64,000 bases of DNA from Lomentospora prolificans (Eukaryota > Ascomycota > Sordariomycetes > Microascales > Microascaceae), in contig JARFXM010000009.1 of the NCBI GenBank assembly GCA_029532625.1, positions 4,712,001 through 4,776,000 of the forward strand. Direction: 5' to 3'. Shown piece by piece: positions 34,073 through 43,221 of the stretch. Position numbers and translations under genes: made by a program. Within the stretch, counting starts at the first letter, position 1. Each line of letters opens with the position of its first letter. The notes below the pieces were generated by a model. That model had not been told where the DNA came from and ran no database searches. It was given only the letters and a program-made list of their open reading frames with translations.

Positions 34073-35503
34073 CTACTTCCTTGACGACCGAGCGATGAGT
34101 TGCTTCTTGATGTGTTTTGGCATCTTCTTCTGTCGCTTTTCGCGGTTAGCTTCCTTGACCGCTTGCTTCCTGGCCTTCTTTTCGTCGCGATCCTCGAACT
34201 TGTGGCCCCTAGGGGTCTTTTCTTTGTCCCTATCGTCGACATCCTCCTCGCCGGAAGCTAGAGAAACGCCACCTTCAGATCCGTCGTCTTCACTAGCCTC
34301 GTCTTCGTCTTCCTTCTCCCCGCTAGCATCATCTTTATTCTTGAGAAGGTGTTGAATCAATGGGTCATCGGGATCGATAGTATCACCTAAGTCGGAGATT
34401 TCATGAACATTCCTAGGGATGTATTGGTTCCTGAAAACTTCGGTATCCACATCCTCGTTTCCGAACTCTCCCTCATCCTTGGATCCGGTGGGTTGCTCAC
34501 GGCAAAGCCGTTCTACCTCCTCGGATAACTCGGGCTCAGTAAGCGGACCATTTTTGGCAAAAATAAAGTCGAATACAGCCCTGTCTCTCAATGTAGCTAC
34601 TCCGCGGCGTTGGAAGAACCTTCCGACGTTCTTGATATCCATACGGAGGAACTCAAGTGCCTTGGGGTGGTCATGCTCAACGCTCTGTGATACATCAATG
34701 ATGTAGAGTAGTTGGTTGTGATAGAGTATGTTGTACTCGCTAAGGTCGGCATGGACTAGCCTGCAGATGTGGTACATGCGTCTCATGTAGCCGAGAAGTT
34801 GCACGTAGAGGCGGTGCCATTGTTCATCCACATCATCGCCCTCGAGCACAGCGTCGACTAGCTTCGGGTACGATATGCCTCGCTTGCCCAAAAACTCCAT
34901 GAGAATCGTGTGGCCTCGTAGCACGATAGGTTCGGGGCACGGGATGTTGGCTTGGTGTAGCCGTGACAGATTCCTGAACTCCTTTTGCGCCCAGAGCTGC
35001 ACCATGGCGTAGCCCTTGGAGGAGCCACCCTTCTGAAACCTGAACTCGCCCTCGATATATCGCTCTCGGTCTTTGAAGACTAGAATCCTCGTCTTGTAAA
35101 TCTTGAGGGCCCGGTAGGTGGGGCTAGAGCCATCCCGGTCAAGGAGCACCGCCCCATATACGTTGGCCTCCTTTCCTGTGCTCACAACACCGTGAATCTC
35201 TGAGACATACTCGAGTCGGACGAGGTCTCGTAAAACGGCTTCGGTTCGGTCATCAAGTACCTGTTGCCTCGTTGCTCTCGTCGACTTGTCCTTTAGTGTG
35301 AGTTCCGAGGTTTGCATAGATCTGTCGATTTGGTCGCGTCGAGAAATGGCAAACCCTTCGAGGTCTGGTACCAAATCGTTTGGGTTCGTTGGGTTACCAT
35401 CCTGGGACTGGCTTTGGGTCTGAACCTGATTTGGGGTCTGGATTTGTCCTTCAACGGGTGCCGGGGAGGGTTCCGGCGTAGGCTGGATTGCTACGTCGGC
35501 CAT
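34073..35503 (-). CDS. RIO1: Atypical protein kinase/ATPase RIO1
   Basis: Essential ribosome biogenesis factor acting in cytoplasmic maturation of the 40S subunit (20S pre-rRNA processing). Single exon, 476 residues, close to the usual fungal length. An N-terminal Gln/Pro-rich extension (1-50) precedes the RIO domain. Visible signatures: the P-loop-like STGKEANVY (108-116), the catalytic lysine region RALKIYK, FKDRERYIEGEFRF, the catalytic loop HADLSEYN (251-258) and the metal-binding IIDVSQ (268-273), then EHDHPKALEFLRMDIKNV. The C-terminal tail is acidic (about 395-430) and then Lys/Arg-rich, as in yeast Rio1. It lies tandem with the RNase Z gene, 501 bp downstream of that gene's stop. Confidence 0.96.
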   Translation of the reverse strand: MADVAIQPTPEPSPAPVEGQIQTPNQVQTQSQSQDGNPTNPNDLVPDLEGFAISRRDQIDRSMQTSELTLKDKSTRATRQQVLDDRTEAVLRDLVRLEYVSEIHGVVSTGKEANVYGAVLLDRDGSSPTYRALKIYKTRILVFKDRERYIEGEFRFQKGGSSKGYAMVQLWAQKEFRNLSRLHQANIPCPEPIVLRGHTILMEFLGKRGISYPKLVDAVLEGDDVDEQWHRLYVQLLGYMRRMYHICRLVHADLSEYNILYHNQLLYIIDVSQSVEHDHPKALEFLRMDIKNVGRFFQRRGVATLRDRAVFDFIFAKNGPLTEPELSEEVERLCREQPTGSKDEGEFGNEDVDTEVFRNQYIPRNVHEISDLGDTIDPDDPLIQHLLKNKDDASGEKEDEDEASEDDGSEGGVSLASGEEDVDDRDKEKTPRGHKFEDRDEKKARKQAVKEANREKRQKKMPKHIKKQLIARSSRK

Positions 35504-36004
35504 TTTTTTTTTCGGACGCTCGCAGTCGGACAGTTAACTTTGTATATTTCTGGCACTCTCGTTACAAGATATCGTAGATTGATTCTCTCGTATGCCGTCG
35601 AGTCGTTCGGCCTCGGTTTGTATGTGACAAGTGACGAAGTAGAGCCGAAAAAAAGTTACCCCTCCATCAATTTTTTGGCGATAAGACGCTGATAAAACCC
35701 AAGCGTGCGGGGCAATTTTTGACGTCGGCGAAGAGTCATCGATGAAGGCAGCGGGACCCTCTTGACTAAGCAAACAGTGAGCCGCACACCTCCAAGTGCT
35801 GAAAGCATCGATGAGTGCTAGATCCGGGCGGAATGAGGTCTCACTACGGGTCGAGGAGTAAACGGCAGAAGTGGTTAATACGTGATGAGCGAGAGGATCA
35901 AAGCACTAGTAGTTCCGATCCGATGTTCCCGCGCTATATTTATCTTGACTTATACAACACTTCGGGAAGATCAAAATATCTAATATACAGAGTTGCGATG
36001 CGCT
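35504..36004. other. Spacer between RNase Z stop and RIO1 start
   Basis: 501 bp that must hold the RIO1 promoter and leader and the RNase Z 3' end. A run of A on the minus strand lies just before the RIO1 ATG (T-run at 35504-35512). No gene is seen. Confidence 0.6.
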
Positions 36005-38890
36005 CTATTTGCTATCTTCCTCTAGCAGCTTCAGTATGGCGGGCAAGAACGCCTCGGCTTTCCTGAAATCTCCTAGCTTGACCCTCATTTGGTCAAATGC
36101 GTTTAGAACCACCCTATCGTTGACGGGCTTATCCTCCGCAGCGGCATCCTCGGCGCCCTTATCCTCCGACGCGGGCAGCTTTGCGTACCTTTGCGAGAAG
36201 TGTGTCAGGAGAACTCGCTTGGCCTGCATCTTCTCCGCGACACCCAAAGCCTCCGACATGGTGCTGTGCTTCTTCGCCTGGGCATCGCCGGCCTTGTCGT
36301 CTTCAAAGGTGGCCTCATGGATCAGAAGCGTCGCGCCCTTGGCTTTCTCTGCGAATGCGTTGCTAGGGCGGCAATCACCCGAGTATGCAATCTTGAGACC
36401 GGACGACCACGTTAGGATACCTGCATGGGCAGACTTGCAGTGGTCAACTCTAACACGCTCAAGCTTAGTTAGACCCGAGGGGTCCCCCTGCTCAAACTCC
36501 TTTGTATAGTTTATGTCGGAATGATCATCCCCGTAGAAGCGTATGTTTGCAAAGTTGACGGGTTGAACTTGAGAGTATTCTTCTATGAACCGGCGCATGT
36601 AATCCGTGCAACAGATTGATAGGACAGACTTTCCTTGCGATTCTTTCTGCCAGGCAGCAATAACACTCATCGTGCCGAGGTGGTGGTCGGCGTGCATGTG
36701 GCTGATGAAAATGCATCGTAGTTCGGACAAAATCTGCGCTGTCTCCTCGTAGCCGTACGCCCTCCTCATCTGGCCAAGAGTGTTTTCGCCGCAGTCGAGG
36801 AGATAGCTACCGTATCCGGGAATTCTGATTAACGTCGCCGAGACATTTCGGTACTTGGAAGGAAGCGCGGATCCTGTTCCAAGAGGCGTGATCTCGGCAT
36901 CCCGATTTGGAATGTCCCTTTCGTTTTCCGCAAGCCAGAGCTGGAATTTCGAGTCTGATACTTTGGCCAAGGCCATCGTAGCAAGTTCAAGGACGTCGTC
37001 GTTGATTTTGCTGGCAGCTTCCGCAGGGTTGCAGAAGTCAACGATGCCTACATCCTCAATTTGGAGCTGGGGCATTGTCTTGACCCTCTTTCCGGTTCGC
37101 CCAGGCAGGAAAGGCGCAACGCTTGTACCCAGTTTGGGGGTTGCGTTGTTGTACCAGAGAGGCGGGAATCTATCAGGGTCGATCCGTTGAAGTTTAGCAG
37201 TGAGATTGGCATGCGATTCGAAAGCAATCATGTCCGGGCATGTATCGGGCGTCAACATGATGTGCTTTAGGTTTGGTCGTTCTCGGATGAACGCCTGTAC
37301 CTCGGGCGCCGAGATGAGATCCTTACCGAGGATCCAGTAAATGACACCAACACCATCCATGAGTTCAGCATTAGTCCACTCAGGCCTAGACAAGAACGAA
37401 TCGATATACACCGGGTCAGGGATATCAATGACAACAAAACCATTGCCCTTGATCGGCGGCTCAAGGACCATATCAGGGGTCACAGGTCCGTCTTTGCCAG
37501 GAACAGTCTGTCCATCAACGAGCTTCTTGTTGTCGGATGGCTTCACGCCTAGCTCTTTGGCTACATTAGCCTTGAACTTCCCCCTTCGCGAGTGATTCTT
37601 GACGAGATAGCACATGGACTGAGAGGACTGGTGTGTCTGCGGGAGGGTATGAACTCTGGTGGCAGGCCAAGGCTCCCTCACGAGGACATCAATATCGGGC
37701 ACATTCTCTGCGTCCCCCGGGAGTGGTCCAGTATATCTCTGGATTGATCCATTATCCCCACGGACGAAAATCTTGGCAGGAAGAACAACCTTGTGGAGTT
37801 TGGAAGGGACGAGGGCGTCGAGACGCCAGTTGGAGTTGAACATGCTCTCGACTAGGTCGGACAACGCTCGACGCTCTTGCGAATTTTGTCTTTTGTGTGA
37901 AGATTGAGAAGATTCTTCCGAACCGGCGTTGCCATCATCGTCTCTTCTCCTCCTCTTCGAGGGCGACTGCTTATACAGAGGTACTTTCCACACCCTGAGG
38001 CAGTCGTCCTCCCAATCCGGATCCAAAACATCGCCGTTAGTCAGTCTTCGGTCCTCGAGGAGTTCGTAGGTCCTGAAAGGCATCCCTGTTCGAAAGATGA
38101 AGTTCCTTGCCGTAGCCAAGGAGTAGGTGAGATTCTCGGCGCCGTGAATGTCTAACCGCTCCATGACATCCTTGGTGATTTCGGCTCTGCCTTTCGCTCG
38201 TCGCTCCCTGTTCTGCTCCGCCAAGGCCTCCCTTGATCCGGCGACAACATCGGATACGGTCAGAAGTAACCCCATCATTCCGCCCACGGTATCCCAGCCA
38301 ACCTCTCCAGTGACAAAGATTTGCTCGAGGGACGAGGCCGCCATCTTGCGCTGGTTGAAGGCGCGCTGGACGCCTTCGGAGAGCCTGCCGATGAGATAGC
38401 GGCGCTTGTCAAAGTGGACGTATAGAGTAGCACCAGCCGTGTCTGCCGTCGGCGTAGTGACTATCTCGACGTGGCTCGTCATGGCGTCTTTCGTAGAGCA
38501 GTTAAAAGTGGGCTTCGATTCTTTTCCGTCCGTCCCCTTGTCCTGCGGCGGGTGCACGACAAAAATTGTGTTGCGGGGGAAATAGGGAAATGTGGTTGCA
38601 CGCTCCGCGAATTGCAAAGCAGTTCTCGGTCTGGTCCTGTAGGCACGCGGGTGGATCTTGACAAGTGCGGCAGGTGAGAATACTCGAGGAACGTTACCCT
38701 GGGCTGGAGGCGGTTCGCGCGTCGCGGATCGTCTAGCATTCGGGAGTCGTGGGGTGCGGTGAGGGTTAGCCTTGGGTAGGAGGGCTTTTGCTAAATTCCG
38801 CCGCGACATTGATCCCCGAATGTCGCTGCTCCCCAACACTGCAGATTTCAACTGGATGACTCGAAAATTTACGTCCACCGCCAGCGTCAT
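36005..38890 (-). CDS. TRZ1: Long-form tRNase Z (tRNA 3'-end processing endonuclease)
   Basis: Zinc-dependent endonuclease that removes tRNA 3' trailers, in nucleus and mitochondria. Single exon; 961 residues from the first ATG. The N-terminal half is the degenerate metallo-beta-lactamase copy with the flexible-arm region. The C-terminal half is catalytic: LGTGSALPSKYRNVSATL (PxKxRN loop), LLDCGE, the metal motif HMHADHHLG (first His 731), the AYSGDCRPS Asp, HEATFEDD, the HST motif and LTHFSQRY. Start choice is open: ATG 38890, ATG 38809 (MSRRNLAKALLPKANPHRTP, a good mitochondrial presequence) and ATG 38482 (MTSHVEIVTT, better start context) are all in frame. Two functional starts would explain dual targeting, as known for human ELAC2. 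It shares an upstream region with the flavin-reductase-like gene. Confidence 0.95.
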   Translation of the reverse strand: MTLAVDVNFRVIQLKSAVLGSSDIRGSMSRRNLAKALLPKANPHRTPRLPNARRSATREPPPAQGNVPRVFSPAALVKIHPRAYRTRPRTALQFAERATTFPYFPRNTIFVVHPPQDKGTDGKESKPTFNCSTKDAMTSHVEIVTTPTADTAGATLYVHFDKRRYLIGRLSEGVQRAFNQRKMAASSLEQIFVTGEVGWDTVGGMMGLLLTVSDVVAGSREALAEQNRERRAKGRAEITKDVMERLDIHGAENLTYSLATARNFIFRTGMPFRTYELLEDRRLTNGDVLDPDWEDDCLRVWKVPLYKQSPSKRRRRDDDGNAGSEESSQSSHKRQNSQERRALSDLVESMFNSNWRLDALVPSKLHKVVLPAKIFVRGDNGSIQRYTGPLPGDAENVPDIDVLVREPWPATRVHTLPQTHQSSQSMCYLVKNHSRRGKFKANVAKELGVKPSDNKKLVDGQTVPGKDGPVTPDMVLEPPIKGNGFVVIDIPDPVYIDSFLSRPEWTNAELMDGVGVIYWILGKDLISAPEVQAFIRERPNLKHIMLTPDTCPDMIAFESHANLTAKLQRIDPDRFPPLWYNNATPKLGTSVAPFLPGRTGKRVKTMPQLQIEDVGIVDFCNPAEAASKINDDVLELATMALAKVSDSKFQLWLAENERDIPNRDAEITPLGTGSALPSKYRNVSATLIRIPGYGSYLLDCGENTLGQMRRAYGYEETAQILSELRCIFISHMHADHHLGTMSVIAAWQKESQGKSVLSICCTDYMRRFIEEYSQVQPVNFANIRFYGDDHSDINYTKEFEQGDPSGLTKLERVRVDHCKSAHAGILTWSSGLKIAYSGDCRPSNAFAEKAKGATLLIHEATFEDDKAGDAQAKKHSTMSEALGVAEKMQAKRVLLTHFSQRYAKLPASEDKGAEDAAAEDKPVNDRVVLNAFDQMRVKLGDFRKAEAFLPAILKLLEEDSK

Positions 38891-39249
38891 GCAACGAACC
38901 CACCAATCTAGTCTCCGGCAAATTCGCAGCTAATTGAGTGGAGCTTGAAATAGTCTTTATCGGCCAGGCACGTGCAGATAAGGCAATTCCCCCCCCACCC
39001 AACCGAACCCCTGCTGGCTAAGAGTGGCGTGCGCCCTCACACCAGACGTCCCACTCGTACCTGTGCGAAATGCCCTTCAAAATTTCTTGCATCAAACTCA
39101 ATGGTAGCCTACCCAGGGGGGGGGGAGAAGGAAATCTGGGCGCATCTTAGCTTGCTTCCTGCAAACTCCTCCTTCTGGTCAGCATTGGCTCTCTCTCTCC
39201 TTGACTTTCAAAGCCGTTGGAAAATGGCGTCTCCAACCATCCATGTACC

Positions 39250-39261
39250 TGTACATGTACA
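39250..39261. promoter_or_regulatory. Perfect 12-bp palindrome TGTACATGTACA
   Basis: Self-complementary 12-mer in the divergent promoter of RNase Z and the flavin-reductase-like gene. It could be a dimeric regulator site; no factor can be named from sequence. Confidence 0.4.
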
Positions 39262-39517
39262 CCTATGTAGAGTAGAAATATCGACCGACTAGACTCGGCA
39301 TCGTTGCTTCTCTAGCTTGTGGCTGCATGCAGGAAGGACCCTCCGTTCTAACTAACGTCACCGTTCGCCCTTGGGCCTTGCCAATTGTAACCTCATCCTC
39401 CCGTCTAGATGCTATCTCTCCCGATATCCACTACCGAAGCCTCCCAGCCCGGTCCCGAGTAGCTCAAGCAAAGGGATTTCTAAGCAACCCCATCATTGGG
39501 CAGCGGACGATCGTTCA

Positions 39518-39529
39518 GATAAATATATC
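39518..39529 (+). promoter_or_regulatory. TATA-like box of the flavin-reductase-like gene
   Basis: GATAAATATATC lies 122 bp upstream of the ATG chosen at 39651 and only 25 bp upstream of the alternative ATG at 39555. A transcription start the usual few tens of bases downstream would favour the 39651 start codon. Confidence 0.45.
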
Positions 39530-39650
39530 AGAAACTCAATTCCTCTCCACCTCTATGTCTTTATCTCGCCCTACGGATTTCCTCCTCCGTCTCGTCGTCT
39601 TCCCATTCACCATCACGTCCCGCTTCAGCTCCCTCAGTCAAAAGCCCATC

Positions 39651-40575
39651 ATGCCTCCCGCCGTGAACAATCACAACCCCCACCCCGACTTTAAAAAGGT
39701 CGAGGCCTCGCGCGAGGATTTCGACCGAAACGCCAAGTTCCACATTACCAAGACCATCAACCCTTCTTGGAAGTTTGGCGAGGGCGCCAACGACACCCAC
39801 ACCGAGGGCAAGCATATCTCCATCGATCCTTACGAGCCCGGCCGTTCCGCCAATTTCAACTACAAGCTTCTCATTAGCTCCATTATCCCTAGGCCTATCG
39901 CCTTCCTCTCTACGCGTTCAGCGTCCGGCGAGACGAACCTGGCTCCCTTTAGCTACTTTGGTCTCGTGAACCACGACCCTCCGCTCTTCGCTGTCAGCTT
40001 TGTATGTAGCGTCAAGTCGGCTAAGGACTCGCTTCGCAACCTCGTCGAGTCCAAGGAGTGCGTGATCAACATCATCTCGGAGGGCTTTGTTGAAGCGGCC
40101 AACTCATGCTCAGTTAATGCGCCAGCTGGGGCGAGTGAGTGGGCCGTTTCAGGGTTGACTCCAGTGATGGACTGTGTGGATGTCAAGTGCGCGAGAGCTA
40201 AGGAGGCGGTATTTGCCGTTGAGGGGAAGCTGGAAAGCGTGAGGGAGTTCGAAAGCAAAACCACGCCCGGAAAGATATCGAGTGTGCTGGCTGTGATTGA
40301 AGGAACGAGATTCTGGGTTAGGGAGGATGCGATCAACGCGGAAAAGAACATTGTCGACCCTGCTGTAAGTTTGATCCCAAACGCACCGAGATCTGGTACA
40401 CCGCTAATAGCTTTTACAGGTTCTCCGTCCTATGAGTCGTCTTGGTGGTATTATGTACGGAAGGACGACTGAGGCCTTCGAGATCACACGTCCTGATTTC
40501 GAGAAAGATATCGGTGGTAGGGAGGGGTACGAAGCACTTGCGAAAGCGGCAGACGAGAAGAACAAGTCGTCATGA
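39651..40575 (+). CDS. Flavin reductase-like (FMN-binding split-barrel) protein
   Basis: CDS is join(39651-40364, 40420-40575), 289 residues; the 55-bp intron has a GTAAGT donor and a GCTAAT branch-like site, and the joined tail reads DPAVLRPMSRLGGIMYGRTTEAF. Core motifs of the flavin reductase-like split barrel are clear: YKLLISSIIPRPIAFLST (family IxPRPxAxxST), NLAPFSYFGLVNHDPPLFAVSF, and KDSLRNL..ECVINII..EAANSCS. The family binds FMN and is often called flavoprotein oxygenase; the substrate is unknown. I chose the ATG at 39651 (MPPAVNNHNP) because related proteins begin about there and a TATA-like box sits at 39518; an in-frame ATG at 39555 would add 32 residues that could serve as a mitochondrial presequence. 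Confidence 0.87.
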
Positions 40576-40940
40576 GAGGCAATCACGGAACCAAACAATA
40601 TGAATCAAAAGTACCCATAGAAAGCATGGATTATAACTCCATAGAGGCCTAGTAATACACATAAACAAGTATCTATAGTTAGAAATAGAAGGGCCTCAAC
40701 AAGCCTTGACAAGAAATCCGCGAACCCAGACGCCATAGGGACATATGCGAGATAAAATGTGAAATGAACACTATGTGCCCATATCCAAAACGCCGTGCTT
40801 TATCGTAGATATGGCCTTCCCATAAAAATATTGTCATTTTGCCTTTCCCCGACTAAGCCAAGCCAATCGGACGCCCATCTCTTCCATCATCAGCTGGCTG
40901 TGATTAGCCTCACTCTAGAAGCTGCACACGGTTTCCAAAA
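40576..40940. other. Convergent 3' regions
   Basis: 365 AT-rich bases between the stop codons of the flavin-reductase-like gene (+) and the phosphodiesterase gene (-). No gene is seen. Confidence 0.65.
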
Positions 40941-43221
40941 CTAGAAAAGGAGACTTTGCCCCACACTCGAAATGATAAACTCGCAGCCGAGATTTTCGAT
41001 CTCCTCTTCCTCACAGAGCTCCCTCAATATCCGCTCGCCAGGTACAAACCCGTCCACTAGCTTATCCTTAACATGTATGATGACGACACGAAGTCCCTTG
41101 AGCGGCGGACCCTTTGACTCTATAACATGTGCGCCTGTGTGTCCATTGCTCGCCTCATCATACTCTTGATTATCGCCGGATAAGTCGGAGCTTGGAGTAG
41201 CCATGCACTGGCTACTACCTGGTGCGGCTGAGGTGCTCCCGTTATCGAGACTATCATCGGCACAAGGTGGAACAGCAGCGACCGGGGCCCCAAGGGGTTT
41301 CATGCTCTTGGGGCTTATGGGCTCCTCATAGACCTTCCTTCTGACGGCAAGCCCAGCTTCGGCAACGTCACCTTCAGTCTCATCCTCACGTTCGCGCGCT
41401 CGATTACCGATACTCCTCTTGCGTTTTCTAGACTCCCGGACCGTGGTGCGGCGGACCTCTTCGACTTCGGCGGCGAGTACCTTGAGTTCCTCCACGATGT
41501 AACACGGTTTCAGGTGTCCGAACAGCCTATCCACGGGCTGGCCATTATCATAGCTACACTCAATGAAGACTCCCGAGAGCGCTCCAGAGGCAACTTTGGG
41601 TGCAGCCTCGCGCCAGACGCGTAGGTTTCGCGGCGAAAGGGAGACGGAATCGGGCTCAACGTCACCGAAGATGAGAACCTCTTTCCCGGTCACCACGTCC
41701 CGTATGAAATACGCGCTGCTGTCATAGACGCATATACTAGCACCGGGGTCACTGCTAAGATTCTGTGTTGCTGCTCCTACTGCCGTCGGAGGATTCAAAA
41801 GACTACCCAACCGAGATAGAGGGAGAGCGGAAGCTGGTCCCGATGACAAGTTAGGTCCGTGGGAGTGAGAGAAAGAGAGATGGCGAGGAGATGCGACTGC
41901 GGATGCGTCAGCACTACCAAAGCGGGAACCAGGCGCGACTCCTGAACCAAGACCACCTTGACTACTTTGCGAACCTCGGTGGCTATGTTTTTCTATGCAG
42001 TGCCCATGGGAGACGCTCCACATCTTCACTGCAAGGCCATCGCTAATCTCCAGATAGCCCCGTTCTTCGCCTTCCCCCAGGGCCGGGCTACCTCCTTCAA
42101 CTAATCGCATATACGTGACGAGGCCCGCACCGTTATTCTCGTCAGACAGGTTAGGCCAGATGACATTGTTGAAGATATGCGTCTTGAAGGCGTGAATCGT
42201 ACTCGGTTGACCAGCTAGCCGTTTTGGTCTCGTCCCCGGGAAGCCTGCTGTGTTGACGACGAAACCGCTAATGTGGTCAAGATGGGGATGGGTGATGAGA
42301 TAAGTGTCGATGAGGCTTTGGGTAATGTATGCCGCGTTTGTGTTTGGACAGGAGCTCTGGACTTCGAGCCCCGCAAATGGACCTGTAGTTAGGGTGTGTG
42401 GAAGGGGAACATCTGTACCCAAACCCTTGGGTTGTGTTGATTCAAGTATTCGGGCAATGGCACCGAGATGTACGCCTGCATCGACGGCAATGGTGGATCC
42501 TCGATGCCAGCCGGAAGCTAACGAGCGCACGAGCAAGGCCGTCGTGTTGTGCTCGATAGGGCCTCCACCCGATCCCTGCCACCCGAGTCAGTCGCGATCC
42601 CTTTGCCAATTGTAGGGATGTCGAGAAATAATGAATCATAATAAGAAGGACAAAGAAAATCAGAATCCAACAATCTCCCCCGCCCCAGAGGGCGGAAACA
42701 AGGTTTGCGAGGCTCACAAAACGCAACTCTTAGGCAATGGCAGCCGGCACCACTCGAGCAGGTCAAAACCCTCGTCCTGACCCTAACGCAGTTACTGCAA
42801 TGCGATGATGTATCATCTCATTGCTCAAGACGGCCGAATCCCAGGGTTGCCAATTCCGAGCGTTATATCTAGTGCGGAACGTAACAAAAGCTACTTAGGC
42901 ATCTTCACCAGTAAGTCGGTTTGTGAATACCTCGAGTAACTAACTCGCTGCCCACGGCATCTCACTTGGCGAATATTTCCAAAGTCGTCATCGATCGTTG
43001 CGCGCGCACGAAGCAAGGTGCAATGCGCTGCGGTGTCAAATGATCTCGGAACAAAAGCACTTTCGCGAATTGACAAAGCAACTGCATTCGCGCGGCATGC
43101 AGAACAAATCAAAGAAAAAAGCGTGGTGTTTACAGGCGGAATGGAAACTTACCAACACAATGACCTGCAGGGCGGGTGATTTCTCCCCATCCGGGGTGGT
43201 GCCTCTCTCCGCCGCCGTCAT
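40941..43221 (-). CDS. PDE1: Class II (low-affinity) 3',5'-cyclic-nucleotide phosphodiesterase
   Basis: Hydrolyses cAMP and so damps PKA signalling; the family includes yeast Pde1 and fungal PdeL. CDS is complement(40941-42575, 43153-43221), 567 residues. Exon 1 (MTAAERGTTPDGEKSPALQ...) ends exactly in VIVL, and exon 2 opens GSGGGP, rebuilding the family block VIVLGSGGGP...NTTALLVRS. The intron between them is 577 bp, far longer than others here, with a GTAAGT donor, a CTGACT branch-like site and a GGCAG acceptor. Catalytic motifs: THPHLDHISG (first His about 119), VSHGH, FGDVEPDS and CSYDN, plus VIIHVKDKL near the end. Ser/Gly/Thr-rich inserts (about 220-270 and 410-500) are typical of filamentous fungi. 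The C-terminus ends with the usual hydrophobic strand ISSVGQSLLF. Confidence 0.93.

Larger units (their letters stand above)
38891..39650. promoter_or_regulatory. Divergent promoter with 12-bp palindrome and TATA-like box
   Basis: 760 bp between RNase Z (-) and the flavin-reductase-like gene (+). It contains a perfect palindrome TGTACATGTACA at 39250-39261, a G-run near 39117-39126 and a TATA-like GATAAATATATC at 39518-39529. No gene is supported. Confidence 0.6.

Noticed and set aside
39327..39650. Earlier in-frame start codons of the flavin-reductase-like gene
   Set aside because: They lie upstream of or too close to the TATA-like box at 39518 and add non-conserved sequence; the 39555 start is kept only as an alternative.
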